DNA from: Bedellia somnulentella
Taxonomy: Eukaryota > Arthropoda > Insecta > Lepidoptera > Bedelliidae
NCBI GenBank assembly: GCA_963576735.1
Contig: OY755182.1
Location: 1,736,001-1,800,000 of the forward strand
Reading direction: 5' to 3'
Length of the DNA: 64,000 nt
The notes under the pieces were generated by a model. It was not told the DNA's origin, made no database searches, and worked only from the letters and a program-made list of their open reading frames with translations. Shown piece by piece: positions 43,347 to 54,757 of this stretch (positions are counted from its first letter, which is position 1; the number at the start of each line of letters is the position of its first letter). The position numbers and the translations under genes are program-made.

Positions 43347-43742
43347 CTCTCTCGCTTGATTCATATCTACAGCCCACGCCTGCAGGTCACATTTGTTTCC
43401 AACAAGAACCATTGGCACCTCTTCAGCATCTTTGACCCTTTTAATTTGTTCTCTATATGAACCAATGTCTTCAAAACTTTTTGCACTATTTACAGCAAAC
43501 ACAAGCAGAAATCCCTCGCCAGTCCTCATATACTGATCTCTCATGGCTGAATATTCTTCCTGGCCTGCCGTGTCCAAGATATCAAGAAGGCATGTTTCTC
43601 CGTCTATAACCACCTGCTTTCTGTATGAGTCTTCTATCGTAGGATCATATTCATCAACGAAATGATTTTGTATCAATTGTATAGTCAATGCTGATTTACC
43701 TACACCACCAGCACCGACCACGACTAATTTGTACTCAGTCAT
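43347..43742 (-). CDS. Ras1: Ras1 small GTPase, exon 1
   Basis: Residues 1-132 of a 189-residue Ras (K-Ras/Drosophila Ras85D type), the membrane-bound GTP switch upstream of Raf-MAPK. All nucleotide-binding motifs are intact: P-loop GAGGVGKS (10-17, Gly12 and Gly13 present), switch I YDPTIEDS (32-39), switch [13 protein letters not shown] (57-67, Gln61 present), NKCD (116-119). With exon 2 the coding length equals the fly protein. The start is the first ATG. Just upstream, on the minus strand, 'tttttcttcag' resembles a 3' splice site, so a non-coding first exon may lie further upstream (above ~43755). Donor GTATAG is weak but phase and protein continuity support it. Confidence 0.98.
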
Positions 43743-44253
43743 TTCGCGTCTTCTGAAGAAAAATATGATTCACAACACTCACACACAGCCTAAAGAATAC
43801 GGAAAAGAGATGTCGCCACACCTCTTTTGATTGCTCACAACGACATCGTTGTCACGGATTAGTGTGATACACTTCTTTTATTGTATGTAAGCGTAAGGAT
43901 TAAATGTTTTAATTAATATTTCTGAGACGATATGCAACAAATGACAATGGCTAGTTCAGTCACCTTTGCGTCATTATTTTAGGGTGGCCAACTAACAAAT
44001 TCGAAATATTGCTACTCTACAATAAATTCCTAAAGCAGGGTGTGGATTTTTCTACCAACTTAATTATTAGTCTATTAACGTATGTGAAACTATGCCCTCA
44101 GAGGAAAAAAAACAGAAATTCTACAATTAACCGCAAGAAAATCTAGTCTGGGCTTGCATAATTAGTCAAGTAATTATAATATCTTTAAGTCAATGCTTCG
44201 CCAGCACCTACCAAATGAAAAAAAAAACACTTGGCGGCCATTTTAAAGCGTTT
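43743..44253 (-). other. Ras1 5' flank
   Basis: No gene or repeat family seen. May include a 5' UTR intron of Ras1. Confidence 0.4.
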
Positions 44254-44468
44254 CGTTTCATTTCGTAAGATGGCGGTAGCGGCTGGCTCTTCTTTTCTTA
44301 TTGCCACTGATATCATCTTATCATTATCAATCACAATCAGCTTAACAATTTTATTAACAATAACAGTTTAGGAAAGTTTTTAAAAAGTTAAATTTAATTA
44401 TTAAATCAAGAAAACTAGGAAAGCGGTCAGCAGCAATCTCGTTTCTTTTCGCGAGATGGCGGTATCGG
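44254..44468 (-). promoter_or_regulatory. Candidate Ras1 promoter region with two AGATGGCGG boxes
   Basis: 44254-44282 and 44440-44468 are 29-bp direct repeats differing at four places, each containing AGATGGCGGTA. On the minus strand this is the CCGCCATCT core recognised by YY1/Pho-type zinc-finger proteins in other animals. They lie 0.5-0.7 kb upstream of the Ras1 start codon. Regulatory role is inferred. Confidence 0.35.
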
Positions 44469-44710
44469 TATCTCCTTTAAATTAAAATGTCATCAAATTA
44501 TCGGTACAAATATTAAAAGAAAACAATAATTTTCTTTTACCTTAGTTTTGATGTGTCACTATTCAGCAATACCCTAATTATACTATCTGTCGCCATGATA
44601 TATATTAGTTATCATTTTAATAAAAACGGTCTCTTAATATGAATCTTCGAATTAATGATAAATCTTTCACATTTAATTATATTAATAATCAAAATAATAT
44701 ATTCTGTTAC

Positions 44711-44792
44711 CTAATAAATAAAGGGAAGAAAAATCGAGTTCGTGGGTTCGATCCCCGCTCGTGGCGAAATTTTTCTTTCCTTTATTTATTAG
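44711..44792. repeat. Hairpin-flanked tRNA T-arm fragment
   Basis: 24-bp arms (44711-44734 and 44769-44792, one mismatch) surround about 34 bp containing 'gggttcgatcccc', a tRNA T-arm/B-box. The right arm and following 'gtaataatcc-cacatgagg' match the unit at 5380-5460. Confidence 0.7.
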
Positions 44793-44829
44793 TAATAATC
44801 CACACATGAGGTTTTCATGAACAAAACAT

Positions 44830-45885
44830 TCTAATTATATGTCACCTAATAAAACGATCAGTACATAAATCGATAAACGTAAAAATACAGAAAACCAAAA
44901 TATAAAATAAATGCTAAAAATTCTTAATACTCAGACAAACAATCTGCCCAGAAGGCTAGTCTAATGCGGTCGCGAAACGAAGCTTTCTTCATGACCGCAT
45001 TAGGCTTCGTTTTTTTATATAATACATATATAATTATTGTGAAACCCAGTAATGCTAATATTTCCAAGTAATTCTTAAATTAATATTAAGGTAAGCGTTT
45101 TTAGATGACAGATCTACCATTTAAGTAAAAATAATTATTAGGTCACTGAAAATGCATTTATAAGGTAATTAATAAAAACATACCCTAATTAAAATTACAG
45201 GGGTCCATTCTACAGTCAGTTTTTAGAAACGTCACCTTTTTGATACCGTATGTAGGTCAAATAAAAATAATAAATAAAAAGCATGCTTAAACTATATTAT
45301 AGGGATAAAGAGCATCGCAAGTCGCAACGTACCTCACAATCACAACATATAAAATAAAATATCATACTTATGTCAATATTACGCCTCCGAAGAGCCGTTT
45401 AAAAATTTGTGTCAAACTTGCTTTGAGTACAGTTCGAATAAAGTCCGAAAGAAGTGGTGCAACAAATTTAATATATATACGAGCCCGTAGAAGAAATCAT
45501 ACCGCGATGTAGCTTACAGTACTACTGCCGCCATCTAGTGACAAAGGAGGATGGGCACAAATGTATGGCACCTGGTCCCAGCACTAATCAGGATGAGTGA
45601 TACGTCGTTGGAAAGGTTATTTTTTGTACAATAAAAATAACTTAAGCGCTTGTCCTAAATTGCTGCTGTTTTTGAGAAAGATTACTTTAAAAGTTTTTTT
45701 TGGAAAAGACTGTTCGTCATGTTTGATTCATGATTTTGATACATTTTCGATTTAATATAACAATTTATTGCAAACTCTGACAGCTTTTACAATGTCGCTT
45801 CAGCATTGAGATGTTTTAAGTAGAACATAATTACTACGTTACACCAGAAACATGAATTATCATAATTTCACATAATTTACGAAAT
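44830..45885. other. Unassigned intergenic sequence
   Basis: Contains a G+C-richer inverted pair near 44961-45010 ('tctaatgcggtcgcgaaacg' and 'gaccgcattagg') and otherwise A+T-rich text. No gene. Confidence 0.4.
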
Positions 45886-46170
45886 CAACATACATACATA
45901 CATACATATACTCACGCCGTTAATTCCCATTGGGGTAGGCAGAGACTATCGATCGCCACTTCGTACGATCCTGGCAAACCTCTCTTGCTTCGTCTACATC
46001 CATCGATCTTTTCATACATGCTCTTTTATTCTTCATACTTCGGACGCCTGCCTTTTTGAGCACACTTTCAATTTGGTCCAAGTGTGTCTTTCGTGGCCGT
46101 CCTCTATTAACATTACCTTCCACATTAGCTCTATATATACCTTTTACCAATTTTCCTATCATAACGAAAT
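45886..46170 (-). mobile_element. LINE-B, best copy of the coding 3' end
   Basis: Minus-strand frame (stop at 45920) reads '...GRPRKTHLDQIESVLKKAG' and 'DRTKWRSIVSAYPNGN' then TAA. This is the C-terminal tail of a non-LTR retrotransposon polyprotein (RTE-like in having almost no 3' UTR and a microsatellite tail). The terminal module 'ctctgcctaccccaatggga' codes for the last residues. Confidence 0.8.
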
Positions 46171-46399
46171 CAAGATTTTCAAAAAACTGTACATCAAAAT
46201 CGGTAGCTCTAACAAGATTGCTCCCATAGACTTATTTTTCTACACTAACAGGGCTTTAGAATGATATATGATTCAACTTGATTGAGCATGGGGACCAAAT
46301 TAAAGTTGCTTCAACCAATACTTAATGCAAGATCTAATGCTGTCTAAGTAGCACAGTTTGCCGTCGAAACGTTGGGGTTTGTTTCTTATCTAATCTCAT

Positions 46400-46645
46400 G
46401 CACCTGAGCGGAAAAAATAAATAAATATATACGGACATATTATACACAGATCAAGTAGCCCCAAACAAAGTATAACTTGTATTATGGAATACTAACTCAT
46501 CGATATATTTAATATTATATAACACTGATATAAATAACACCCAAGACTGAGAAACAATCATTTATGCTCATCACATAAACGTTGCCCTCATCGAACCCGC
46601 AACCTGCTAGACACCTATCCACTCGGCCACGGCTGTCGTCAACGA
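46400..46645 (-). repeat. SINE-G with tRNA-like head
   Basis: Minus-strand head 'gtggccgagtggatagg' (A-box) and 'gcgggttcgatgagg' (B-box), then a ~200-bp body ending near 'tttattttttccgctcag'. Confidence 0.7.
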
Positions 46646-47215
46646 GAAGACGCTCTTACCTTCAAATGATGCTTGAACCAACATTTCCAAGCCGTTTCAA
46701 CGGGATAATTATTGTTAAGATAGTATTTTAAGAATAATTAACCAGTTAGAAACGTATGCGTTTGTTTGTAAACTTTATACGTAAGTGATAATATCATCAA
46801 CATATACTGTTTAGATGCAATATTCAAACAGCTATATTTTAAAAACTAGTCATTAATTGACGCTGTTACTTCACACAGTTAATTCAAGTATAAGAAACTA
46901 TGTTTCCACAAAATTTCAGCCAATTTGACCGAAAGGCTTTTTCCTATCATTTTGTGCGGGGTTTTTTGTTCATAACTGTATGGGTGTAATGAATTTAAAA
47001 AAATATTTTATACCGTATTTATATCATTTATTAATAAATGATTTTAAATAGGCCTGAAGCATTGTTTTAAATATACAGATAAATTATTATTTCTTCTTTA
47101 AAAAATATCATACACGCCAAGAAACTTAAACTATCAGTGTTCTGAAATAAATATTGTTGTGATTTTTAGTTGTGTTTTAAGTGATTATCCACCGATTTTT
47201 GTGTACTCACCACTT
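46646..47215. other. Unassigned intergenic sequence
   Basis: A+T-rich, no gene or repeat family seen. Confidence 0.4.
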
Positions 47216-47577
47216 AACTCAAACGTTCACGCCGAATATCTCCGAATGGGTTGGCAGAGGTACTAATACTCCTGAACATCAAGTTACATTATCACCTGGT
47301 GTTCAGAGTACCCACGTTTTGCTTGGACAGTGTACTCACGTGATAGGGAGCAGGCCTATCGCCGTTTTGTACGAATACACTGTCACATGCCTAAGTACAA
47401 TTCAGCCATGTGGGTTTCCTCATAATGTTTTCCCTCACCGTTAACAACCATGATAAACTCACCACCCATACATATGTATATAAAGAAAAGACAAATTGGT
47501 GTAGGCCCGACCCGGGATTAGAACACTAGTCGTTTGCACGATAAGCGCTGTCCTACCCACTGAGCTATCACGTCGTC
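47216..47577 (-). repeat. SINE-C, diverged
   Basis: Tail end 'aacgttcacgccgaatatct' at left; tRNA-like head ('gatagctcagtgggtaggac' on minus) at right, with a closer match to a normal A-box than the other copies. Confidence 0.82.
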
Positions 47578-47787
47578 GTCGTATTGTACACTTCCGACAT
47601 ATCCATTTAAAGAGCTTATTCCATTTGTCTGAATTCAGACGTCTGGAAGCGCGTGCGTTAAGCTGGCGTACCATGAAGCTGTATCGAGCTGGTTACTATG
47701 TCAAAAAACTCTGCCTAAATAGTGAAAACGAACACAGTGAAAATGGTGTTTATTTCCTAAACTAAAGAGGCACTATTTTTTTTAGTT

Positions 47788-47936
47788 TTTAGAATAGCAC
47801 TACCCCATTCCTTCCGTTGGGTGTATGTAATTGGCGACTAACGGTATTGGGGCTTTTAGGGGATTACTGGGCGATGCGGTTGGACTTTATTTTACCATCT
47901 TTTCCCCACTCAACTTTCCAAAAGTGGCTGAGGATT
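47788..47936 (+). repeat. SINE-A interrupted after its middle
   Basis: Runs from 'ttagaatagcactacccc' to 'caaaagtggctgagga', then stops at the 3' end of the LINE that follows. A possible remainder of its tail ('gatttatagctataagtatg') lies beyond the LINE at 54979-55000. Confidence 0.75.
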
Positions 47937-48123
47937 TAACAACAATTTTTAACAATTTAACACTGTTTATTTCAAAAAATATTTACAACACTTGGCCAGA
48001 CAGTCTGAAAACCTTTTAGATTTTTATTAGACTGTCAGCTCGGCTTTTTATTTAAATACATATTTATGTATACTTATATTCTAAAAACAATACATTAAAC
48101 AAATAGAAAAAAGACATGTGCAT

Positions 48124-49797
48124 TTATACATCACAGCATTTAGAAAAATGATTTTTTAATATAGATAAAACCTGAGTTTTATTTTTATTTTGCAGTTTCG
48201 TTACAATAGTTTTCGGTAGATTGTTAAGCATATTTGGCATGATGTAGCTCCATACTCTTTCTCCAAACATATTATTACATTTAGGTTTTGAATACAGCGG
48301 CATATATGACAGAGATCTTAAATTATCATTTCTTTTGTTTCTACTTAGATTGTTAATTTGTTTATGATATGCTGAAATAATATTAATTTTTACTTTATCG
48401 AAGACATTAAATACTTTGCAGAATTCAAATAGCTCATCATACCTGTCTTTGTAAATATGTTTAGTTTTTAAAGGTACAATTAGTTTTAAGATTCTTGTTT
48501 GTAAATCATATATTTTGCATAGATATGTTTTGTATGTTCTACCATAACAAGAAAGGCCGTAATTAATTGTTGAATCTGCTAATGCCATATACAGTAGCCT
48601 TAGGGTGCCATACGGTAACTTGTATTTCAGAATATTTAATTTTGCCATTATCGCTCTGAGTTTAGTACAGACATGATCGATGTGGGGTCCCCAATTGAAT
48701 TTATGGTCGATTATTATGCCCAAGTACACATGCTGGTTTACCAATTCCAAATAATCACAAGCACACACACCAGCACTCCCGTGTAAACAGCTGTGTTCGT
48801 GGGCTTTAACTTTCGTGATATGATTTGTTTTCAAAAACGGAGAATGTATATGCATAATTTTGGTTTTGTTATAATTTATGGCTAGTCCCATGTCATGTGA
48901 CCACTTACACAGCTGGTCAAAGTCGTGCTGTATATGCTCCTGTGCTACCTGTGGCTTATCATTAGCAACTAACAAACATGTGTCATCAGCAAATTGGTAT
49001 ACCGAGCTGTATTTAAAAATATTACACATGTCATTTACATAGATGAGGTACTCTGTCGGACCGATTATTGAACCTTGAGCTGTGCCCTTGGTTGTAGGTA
49101 TCATTTTACTCAGTTCCCCAGCTATGTTTACAGCAGTGAATCTGTTGCTATGGTAATTTTTTAATAATTCCAACAACGGGCCCTGTATACCATTTTGCTG
49201 CATTTTTGTGTACAGTATATTATACCTTAAAACATCAAACGCTTTACTAAAGTCAATAAATATCGCAATTACATGATTTTTTTTGTCCAGATAACTATTC
49301 ACTTCATCACAAAACTGCTCAAGAAGCTGTGATGTACTTTTATTTCTCTGAAACACAAACTGCCGCTCATGCAGTATGCCATTGCTCGACAAGAACTTAT
49401 TAATTTCACGCCCTAAGTACCTTTCAATGATTTTGTCTATACAAGAGAGTATCGTTATAGGCCTATAATTGTTCGTGTCCAAGCGACTGCCTTTTTTGAA
49501 TATAGGACGTACAATACCTACTTTAAGTTTATCTGGGTATATAGACTTGGTGATACATGAGTTGATTAAGTGGGTAAGTACGGGTGTCATTATATTAGCC
49601 ATCTTTTTTAGATCTTTTGCACGAATTTTATCGTGACCTGGACTTTTGCTATCGTCTATGCTTAATATAATTTTATACAGAATCTCCTCATCTAACTTAT
49701 TTAATCTCATTGAAAGGTCTGGTAGTCTTGTGAATGTATTTTTGTCGAGCAAGGGCAAACGACATGAGTTGCTAACAATATCAATATTATGCTGGAA
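48124..49797 (-). pseudogene. LINE ORF2, reverse-transcriptase part
   Basis: Blocks 'NNYRPITILSCIDKIIERYL', 'IAIFIDFSKAFDVLRYN', 'GTAQGSIIGPTEYLIYVND' and catalytic 'YQFADDT' are present, then 'YLGIIIDHKFNWGPHID' and a C-terminal region to the stop at 48124. It continues in the same frame as the upstream endonuclease part, from which one premature TAG (49801-49803) separates it. Confidence 0.88.
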
Positions 49798-49800
49798 TTC

Positions 49801-50763
49801 CTATGCAAATTTATTTGCTAATTCATTTGGCTTAACTTTAAATAATCTTAATAATACATCGTCTAAGGCACTAACAATTTTACCACACAATCTATTAATT
49901 ATTTGCCAAACTTTTTTCGAGTTTTTTAGATTATTACATATATCTCGTTTTATATAGTTATTCCTAGTATTATTTAAAATCTTGTTAGTTTTGTTTCTAT
50001 AATTATTGTAAATTAATTTATTTATTTTATTGTTTTCGTCGTTTTTCCATATCTGAAATAATTCTTTTTTCTTATTACTCATGTATAATATTTTATTATT
50101 TATCCAGTTGCAGTCCTGGTTTTTATTTAAATCTATTTTTAAGCTATATTGACATTTTTTATAAACATGTACATGATTAAATTGATCCACTATGTAGTCT
50201 AATATTTTATTTGGATCATCATTATATAATATCACATTCCAGTCTATTTGGGATAGCTCACTTATCACTTTTTTGTTATCTAGTTTATACACAGTCTTAA
50301 ATCGATGGGCTTTACTTATTGGGTTCTGGCTCACTAGCGAGAACCCGGTAATGTAATGATCGGCTAGTGCATCGCTTATTACAGCTGATCGCACACTATG
50401 ATAAAATTTACCGAAACATGAATCTCGGAAGAAAAAATGGTCTAAGCACGATTTGGATATGCCGCGCTTACCTTCGTGAACACGCGTATACTGGCTGATA
50501 CAACACTCAAAACCAAATTCACTTAGTGTATTTAGATAAGCACTCAAAGTAGGGTTCAGGTCACAAATATCAATATTTAAGTCTCCTGTTAAAACACAAT
50601 TAGATTTTTGGGGTAACTTGTTTAAGACACATGAGAGTTCACTAATAAAATTAGTCTTATTTAGATTCGGCGGTCTGTATATGGCGCATAGAACAAACTC
50701 ATAGTTATCACTTGTTTGAATGTTCCCTATTATTGATTCACAATGACACATCTTAGTAGGCAA
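49801..50763 (-). pseudogene. LINE ORF2, endonuclease C-terminal half and linker
   Basis: APE-type endonuclease motifs 'YRPPNLN', 'LTGDLNIDI' and 'DALADHY' (catalytic His region). Ends at the in-frame TAG. A frameshift near 50735-50765 separates it from the N-terminal part. Confidence 0.85.
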
Positions 50764-50766
50764 TCT

Positions 50767-50953
50767 TGTGAAGGAAATGCTTTTATGGGCGTATATGACG
50801 ATGCTCCGATCGAGTAGTCAGTGATTTCAAACAGGTTTTTAATCGATTCTGTTATGTTTACCTCTGTGATGACGATAAGATGAATAAGTTTTGCACTTGA
50901 CTGGATTACATATTCAATATTGGCGTGCCTTTTTATCAGTGAGCATATGTTAA
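50767..50953 (-). pseudogene. LINE ORF2, endonuclease N-terminal part up to the piggyBac insertion
   Basis: 'VNICSLIKRHANIEYVIQS' and 'LIVITEVNITES' (endonuclease Glu motif). The reading frame is cut by the element at the TTAA and resumes at 52650 with 'NRLLILH'. Confidence 0.8.
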
Positions 50954-51445
50954 CCTCCTGAGACCCAGACAAATTTATTTACAAAATGTTAAAATAAATT
51001 ACTATTTTCTGAAAGGTTGTAAATCTGTGGTCCAATAAAAATTTTTAAAAAAAATCTTCCCCTCCCCCCTTCCCACTTATGGTATGTACTCATATGAGGA
51101 CGCCAGGCGTCGGGTCCCATATGAGGACATAAATAGTTCTCCTGAAGTTATGAAAATTTGGACTTGAGTCAAATAAAACACTATGATTAGCATCAAATTA
51201 CTCTTCTTTCGTAAATTAGAGTTATTTACCACAAAAATAAACCTTAAAAAACTATTATTTTTACCTTATAACTAAATCACATAAATCAGTCATTTTTGTA
51301 CGATTAAATACTTGCAATAGAAAATCGTGTTGAGATCACGAAAAATTAAACAAATGGACATTCAAATAATTGGCTCTGAAACACAAAACAAAGTCTATAA
51401 AATAATAGGAACTTTACTTATGAAATATTTGGAAGCAATTGCGAT

Positions 51446-51805
51446 TCAAAGTGTTACATAAATAAATATTACACTTTGCGCATTTGGTCCTGTTTTTTGC
51501 TTGCAGCCAGGTAGGCGACGTCTGTTTTGAACTGATGTTTTTAGCGGCATATGATCTGCTTTTTGACACCTTTTGATTTCTGACGGTAAAGGAACGATGA
51601 AAACCTTCCTTTTCTTATGTTTGGGCTCCAACACTCCGTCGTCAGTCTCAGAACTGTCACTTGACACGTCATTAGTTTCTATAAAGTAGTGACCTAGGAC
51701 CATTTTGAATTCCTGCAGTTGCATTGTTTTTTTGCGATTTACACCGTTCCTCACACATTCTTGGCGATAGACAAACCACGAGTTAGTTACTGCTAAATCA
51801 AACAT
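51446..51805 (-). pseudogene. piggyBac transposase, C-terminal part
   Basis: 'FDLAVTNSWFVYRQECVR' is the conserved piece after the DDE core of piggyBac transposases. It is followed by an acidic stretch and a short tail with Cys residues ('RRRLPGCKQKTG') where the family has a zinc-binding domain; most of its cysteines are missing. No catalytic Asp motifs are present. Confidence 0.7.
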
Positions 51806-51823
51806 GTGAAAGACTACTAAAGA

Positions 51824-52182
51824 CTACACACATCTTATAGGAGCATGCCTTCGACCTCGAGATATGGCTACCGATACGGAACTTCCCCGCCCCCCTCCGC
51901 GTCCTCTTCCTCTCCCCCGTACTCTTCCTCTTAAAATTACTCTTCCTCGGCCTCCGACAGTAGCTCCAGGTATATGCGAAGGAGTACTTGAGCTTGCTGT
52001 TACTTCGTCACTGGAAGAAACAACAACCTCTTGAATTGGTATAGTGTCGCTTCTATTTTCATCGCCGTCCGAACTGGAATCTCCACTAGAATGTGTTGGT
52101 GGAACCAATTCATCTTCGCTGTCTGATAATGGTTCACCGTCAGCTTAATTCAGCCAATTTATAATTTCATCTTCTTTCAAAC
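51824..52182 (-). pseudogene. piggyBac transposase, N-terminal part
   Basis: Probably spliced to a tiny first exon (52443-52452: ATG CCG CGC G, donor GTGAGT) through an acceptor at 52183. Reads '...LKEDEIINWLN', an in-frame TAA (52145-52147), then 'DGEPLSDSEDELVPPTHSS' and an Arg/Gly-rich stretch. Acidic N-termini of this kind are normal in the family; the RG-rich stretch is less so. Confidence 0.6.
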
Positions 52183-52654
52183 CTAAAAAAAATATAAGTC
52201 TTTAGAACGAGTGTCATCGTATGAGGACGTAAATACACACCGAGAATTGTAGTTAAGAACGAGAGTGATCATATAAGGACATAGAAAAAAAAAGTTATCC
52301 GAAAAAGCTAAATTTGATTATTTATGCGAAATATTGGTATACAAATTTAGCTACATATTACCTCTAGCTGTTTTATACAAAAAAACAACAAAATAATATA
52401 AAATTGTAAGGATTTTTTAAGATAAAAAACATGAAAACTCACCGCGCGGCATGATGGCTCCTTTCGCCTATAGTCTCAACGTCGCCATTACAAAATGGCG
52501 TTCAGAAAACATATAAAATACATATATTCAAGTATGGCAACACTTTGTTCGTGCATTAAACAGCGCGAAATTCAAATATGTGCATAAGGGTCGGTTCTGC
52601 TTTTTTTCAAAGTCTATGTCATCGTGTGAGGTCACAGGGTCTCAGGAGGTTAAC

Positions 52655-53746
52655 ATGGAGTATTAGAAGTCTGTTTTGGTTTTTTGGTACGTCTATGGTA
52701 AAATCATTCCAATTCAAATGGTTTGTTTCAGTTATATACGTATGTGGGTCATCTGTTGGCAAGTTATTAGTTTTCTTCTGAGTAGGGTAGTTTCGTATCC
52801 GTTGATTTAGAGCCGATGTCGTGTTTATTGGGTTAAGCGGTTGGTTGTACGTACCAAGTTTTTTCGCAGATCCACTGATAGTCTATCTATGTCGCTGATT
52901 GAGCGCACAATGTATGGTTTATCATTTTCTGTCTTACGGACAAATATTGTGCCGTTTTTGAGCCACACATACTTACATAATTCCTTTTCTTTTAGTTCAG
53001 ATTTGGTTTTCCATAGAAGGTATGCTGTGGTCGGTGTAAGGGACTCACGAATATAAACCTTAGCGTCGTTTTCACCACCGACTTCACTGGCACTGATTCT
53101 GGAGTCGCGGCTAGCAGCCAGCCAGGCGTCGCGACGGCCCGCACGCAGCGTCACCATGATGGGGGCAGAGGTGGAGGCTCGCTGGGCCTGTGCACTGCCG
53201 GCACGGACGGGTTTCTTTTTTCGGGAGACTGAGATTATATCCTCTTGGTTTAAGTTTAATTTGGAACATATTGCACTTGTAATTTCGGTTGTTTTTTCAT
53301 TCTCTCTTTCTAAGATTCCACAGATTTCGACATTGTTACTCGTTTGTTCTTGCTCCATTTTGTTTAACCTTTGTTCAAGTACCTCGTTAAGAGTTTTTAA
53401 ATGTTTGTTTTCGTTCTTGAGATCTATGCAGTGATTTTCAACATATTTTAGACGATCGTCATATTCCCTCATTGATTCTGTTATATGTTCGATTTGAGAC
53501 GCATATTCGTTGAGTGATTTTTTAAGCTCGTCTCGGACAACGACAGCTACTTCTCGACGTATTACGGATAGGATTTTAGTGGCTTCGCCACTCCATCCAC
53601 ACTCGTTTTCGGAGTCTTCATCATCCGGCAGTATGATTGATATACGTTTCGGTTTTATCGACCCTGAGCAGGCGCGACATTTCCAATCCACCGACTCTGT
53701 GGATGACAAAGCGGCGAGTTGATCATTTGTAATGTTGTTAGATAGC
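52655..53746 (-). pseudogene. LINE ORF1 (main part) and start of ORF2
   Basis: 52825-53746 encodes the ORF1 protein after the interrupted finger: 'ESVDWKCRACSG' (last zinc ligands), an acidic linker, a coiled coil (~'MREYDDRLKYVENHCIDLK'), then 'TAYLLWKTKSELKEKE' and 'GTIFVRKTENDKPYIV'. This C-terminal part resembles the domain that domain databases name after a baculovirus FP protein and find in many insect LINE ORF1s. It marks a LINE, not a virus. ORF2 begins in 52655-52740 ('NHLNWNDFTIDVPKNQNR'). Confidence 0.75.
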
Positions 53747-54726
53747 TTCTGTAATTGGAAAAAACACGTCGATGGAATTTGTACAAAGATTGATAGGTAC
53801 ATTTACGTTTTATACCGCATCAGGTATGTGGTATCACAAAATGCGGCAATAGCCTGCTACCACGGTTATGTTGCCTCTGTTTTACGATATGGGATCATAT
53901 TTTGGGGGAATTCAGTAGATTCTATAAGAGCTTTTAAAGTGCAAAAAAAATGCGTTAGAATCTTATGTGGAGCCGACTTTCTTGAAAGCTGTCGACCATT
54001 ATTTAAAAAACTTAATATATTGCCACTGCCATCTCTCTACATATACGAAATATTATTATTCGTGTATAAACATAGATCAATTTTTCAACAAACTGAGCCA
54101 AAATCGAGACCACAAAGAGGAAACCATACAATACAATTAACTAAACCAAATATTAAAAGTCTATCGATTTGTCAGAGAAACGGCTATGAAATGGCGATCA
54201 AGCTGTATAATCTAGTTAAGGATGAGACAAAATTACTGACATACAATAAATATAAAATTATCATTTTTAATTATCTTTTGGACAACTGTTTCTATACAAT
54301 TGATGACTTTATTAAAAATTGCAATATTTGACTTTTAAATTTTAACTATGTTTTTCCTTTTTTTATTTTTTATGACATTGAAATTGTAATAAAGTTTATA
54401 TAATATTTTGACATGTGTTGCCCTGATTTACTTTATAATATAATAATAATGGTTTTTTTTTTCTTTTCTTTATTTTTTCATGACATTTTAATTTTAATAA
54501 AATTGATAATATTTGGACATGTGTTGCCTTACAAAATTTTAATAATGTTTTAACTTTATTTTTTTTATTTTTAATATGACAGACAATGTTATTATAGTAG
54601 TTTTAAGATATGTCGAAAAAATTTATCAATAATTTTAATGTTTAAAAATTTGCACGCCTTACTGGCAGTACATGCATAGGCCTTTATTTTATACACCACC
54701 ATTTATACTCATGTATTGGCAAATAA

Positions 54727-54757
<31 letters not shown>
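53747..54757 (+). mobile_element. 5'-truncated LINE inserted in the ORF1 of the minus-strand LINE
   Basis: Plus-strand frame to TGA at 54329-54331 is a reverse-transcriptase C-terminal region ('NWKKHVDGICTKIDRYIYVL', 'ASVLRYGIIFWGNS'). A T-rich 3' UTR and 'aataaatga' with about 24 T close the element. On each side the minus-strand ORF1 finger is interrupted: Cys/His part at 54758-54859, last Cys pair at about 53660-53680. Confidence 0.82.
53757..54331 (+). pseudogene. Reverse-transcriptase C-terminal fragment
   Basis: About 190 residues, open, no catalytic FADD because of 5' truncation; ends 'LLDNCFYTIDDFIKN'. A different family from the surrounding LINE judging by the divergent C-terminal text. 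Confidence 0.75.

Larger units (their letters stand above)
50954..52649 (-). mobile_element. piggyBac-type element, internally deleted
   Basis: Perfect 13-bp terminal inverted repeats CCTCCTGAGACCC (50954-50966 and 52637-52649), with TTAA on both sides (50950-50953 and 52650-52653), the exact target of piggyBac elements. CATATGAGGAC-like words recur inside both ends (51092, 51118, 52215, 52270, 52620). Length 1696 bp. Only the N- and C-terminal parts of a transposase remain, so it cannot move by itself. Confidence 0.9.

Noticed and set aside
44740..44765. tRNA gene at the B-box of the 44.7-kb hairpin
   Set aside because: Only the T-arm is present; the D and anticodon arms are absent.
52825..53746. 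Integrated baculovirus gene, suggested by an FP-like C-terminal domain
   Set aside because: It sits in the ORF1 position of a LINE directly before endonuclease and reverse transcriptase on the same strand; this domain is common in insect LINE ORF1 proteins.
54730..54757. Poly-T run as a terminator
   Set aside because: It is the 3' tail of a retrotransposon inserted on the plus strand; polymerase III termination is not otherwise suggested.
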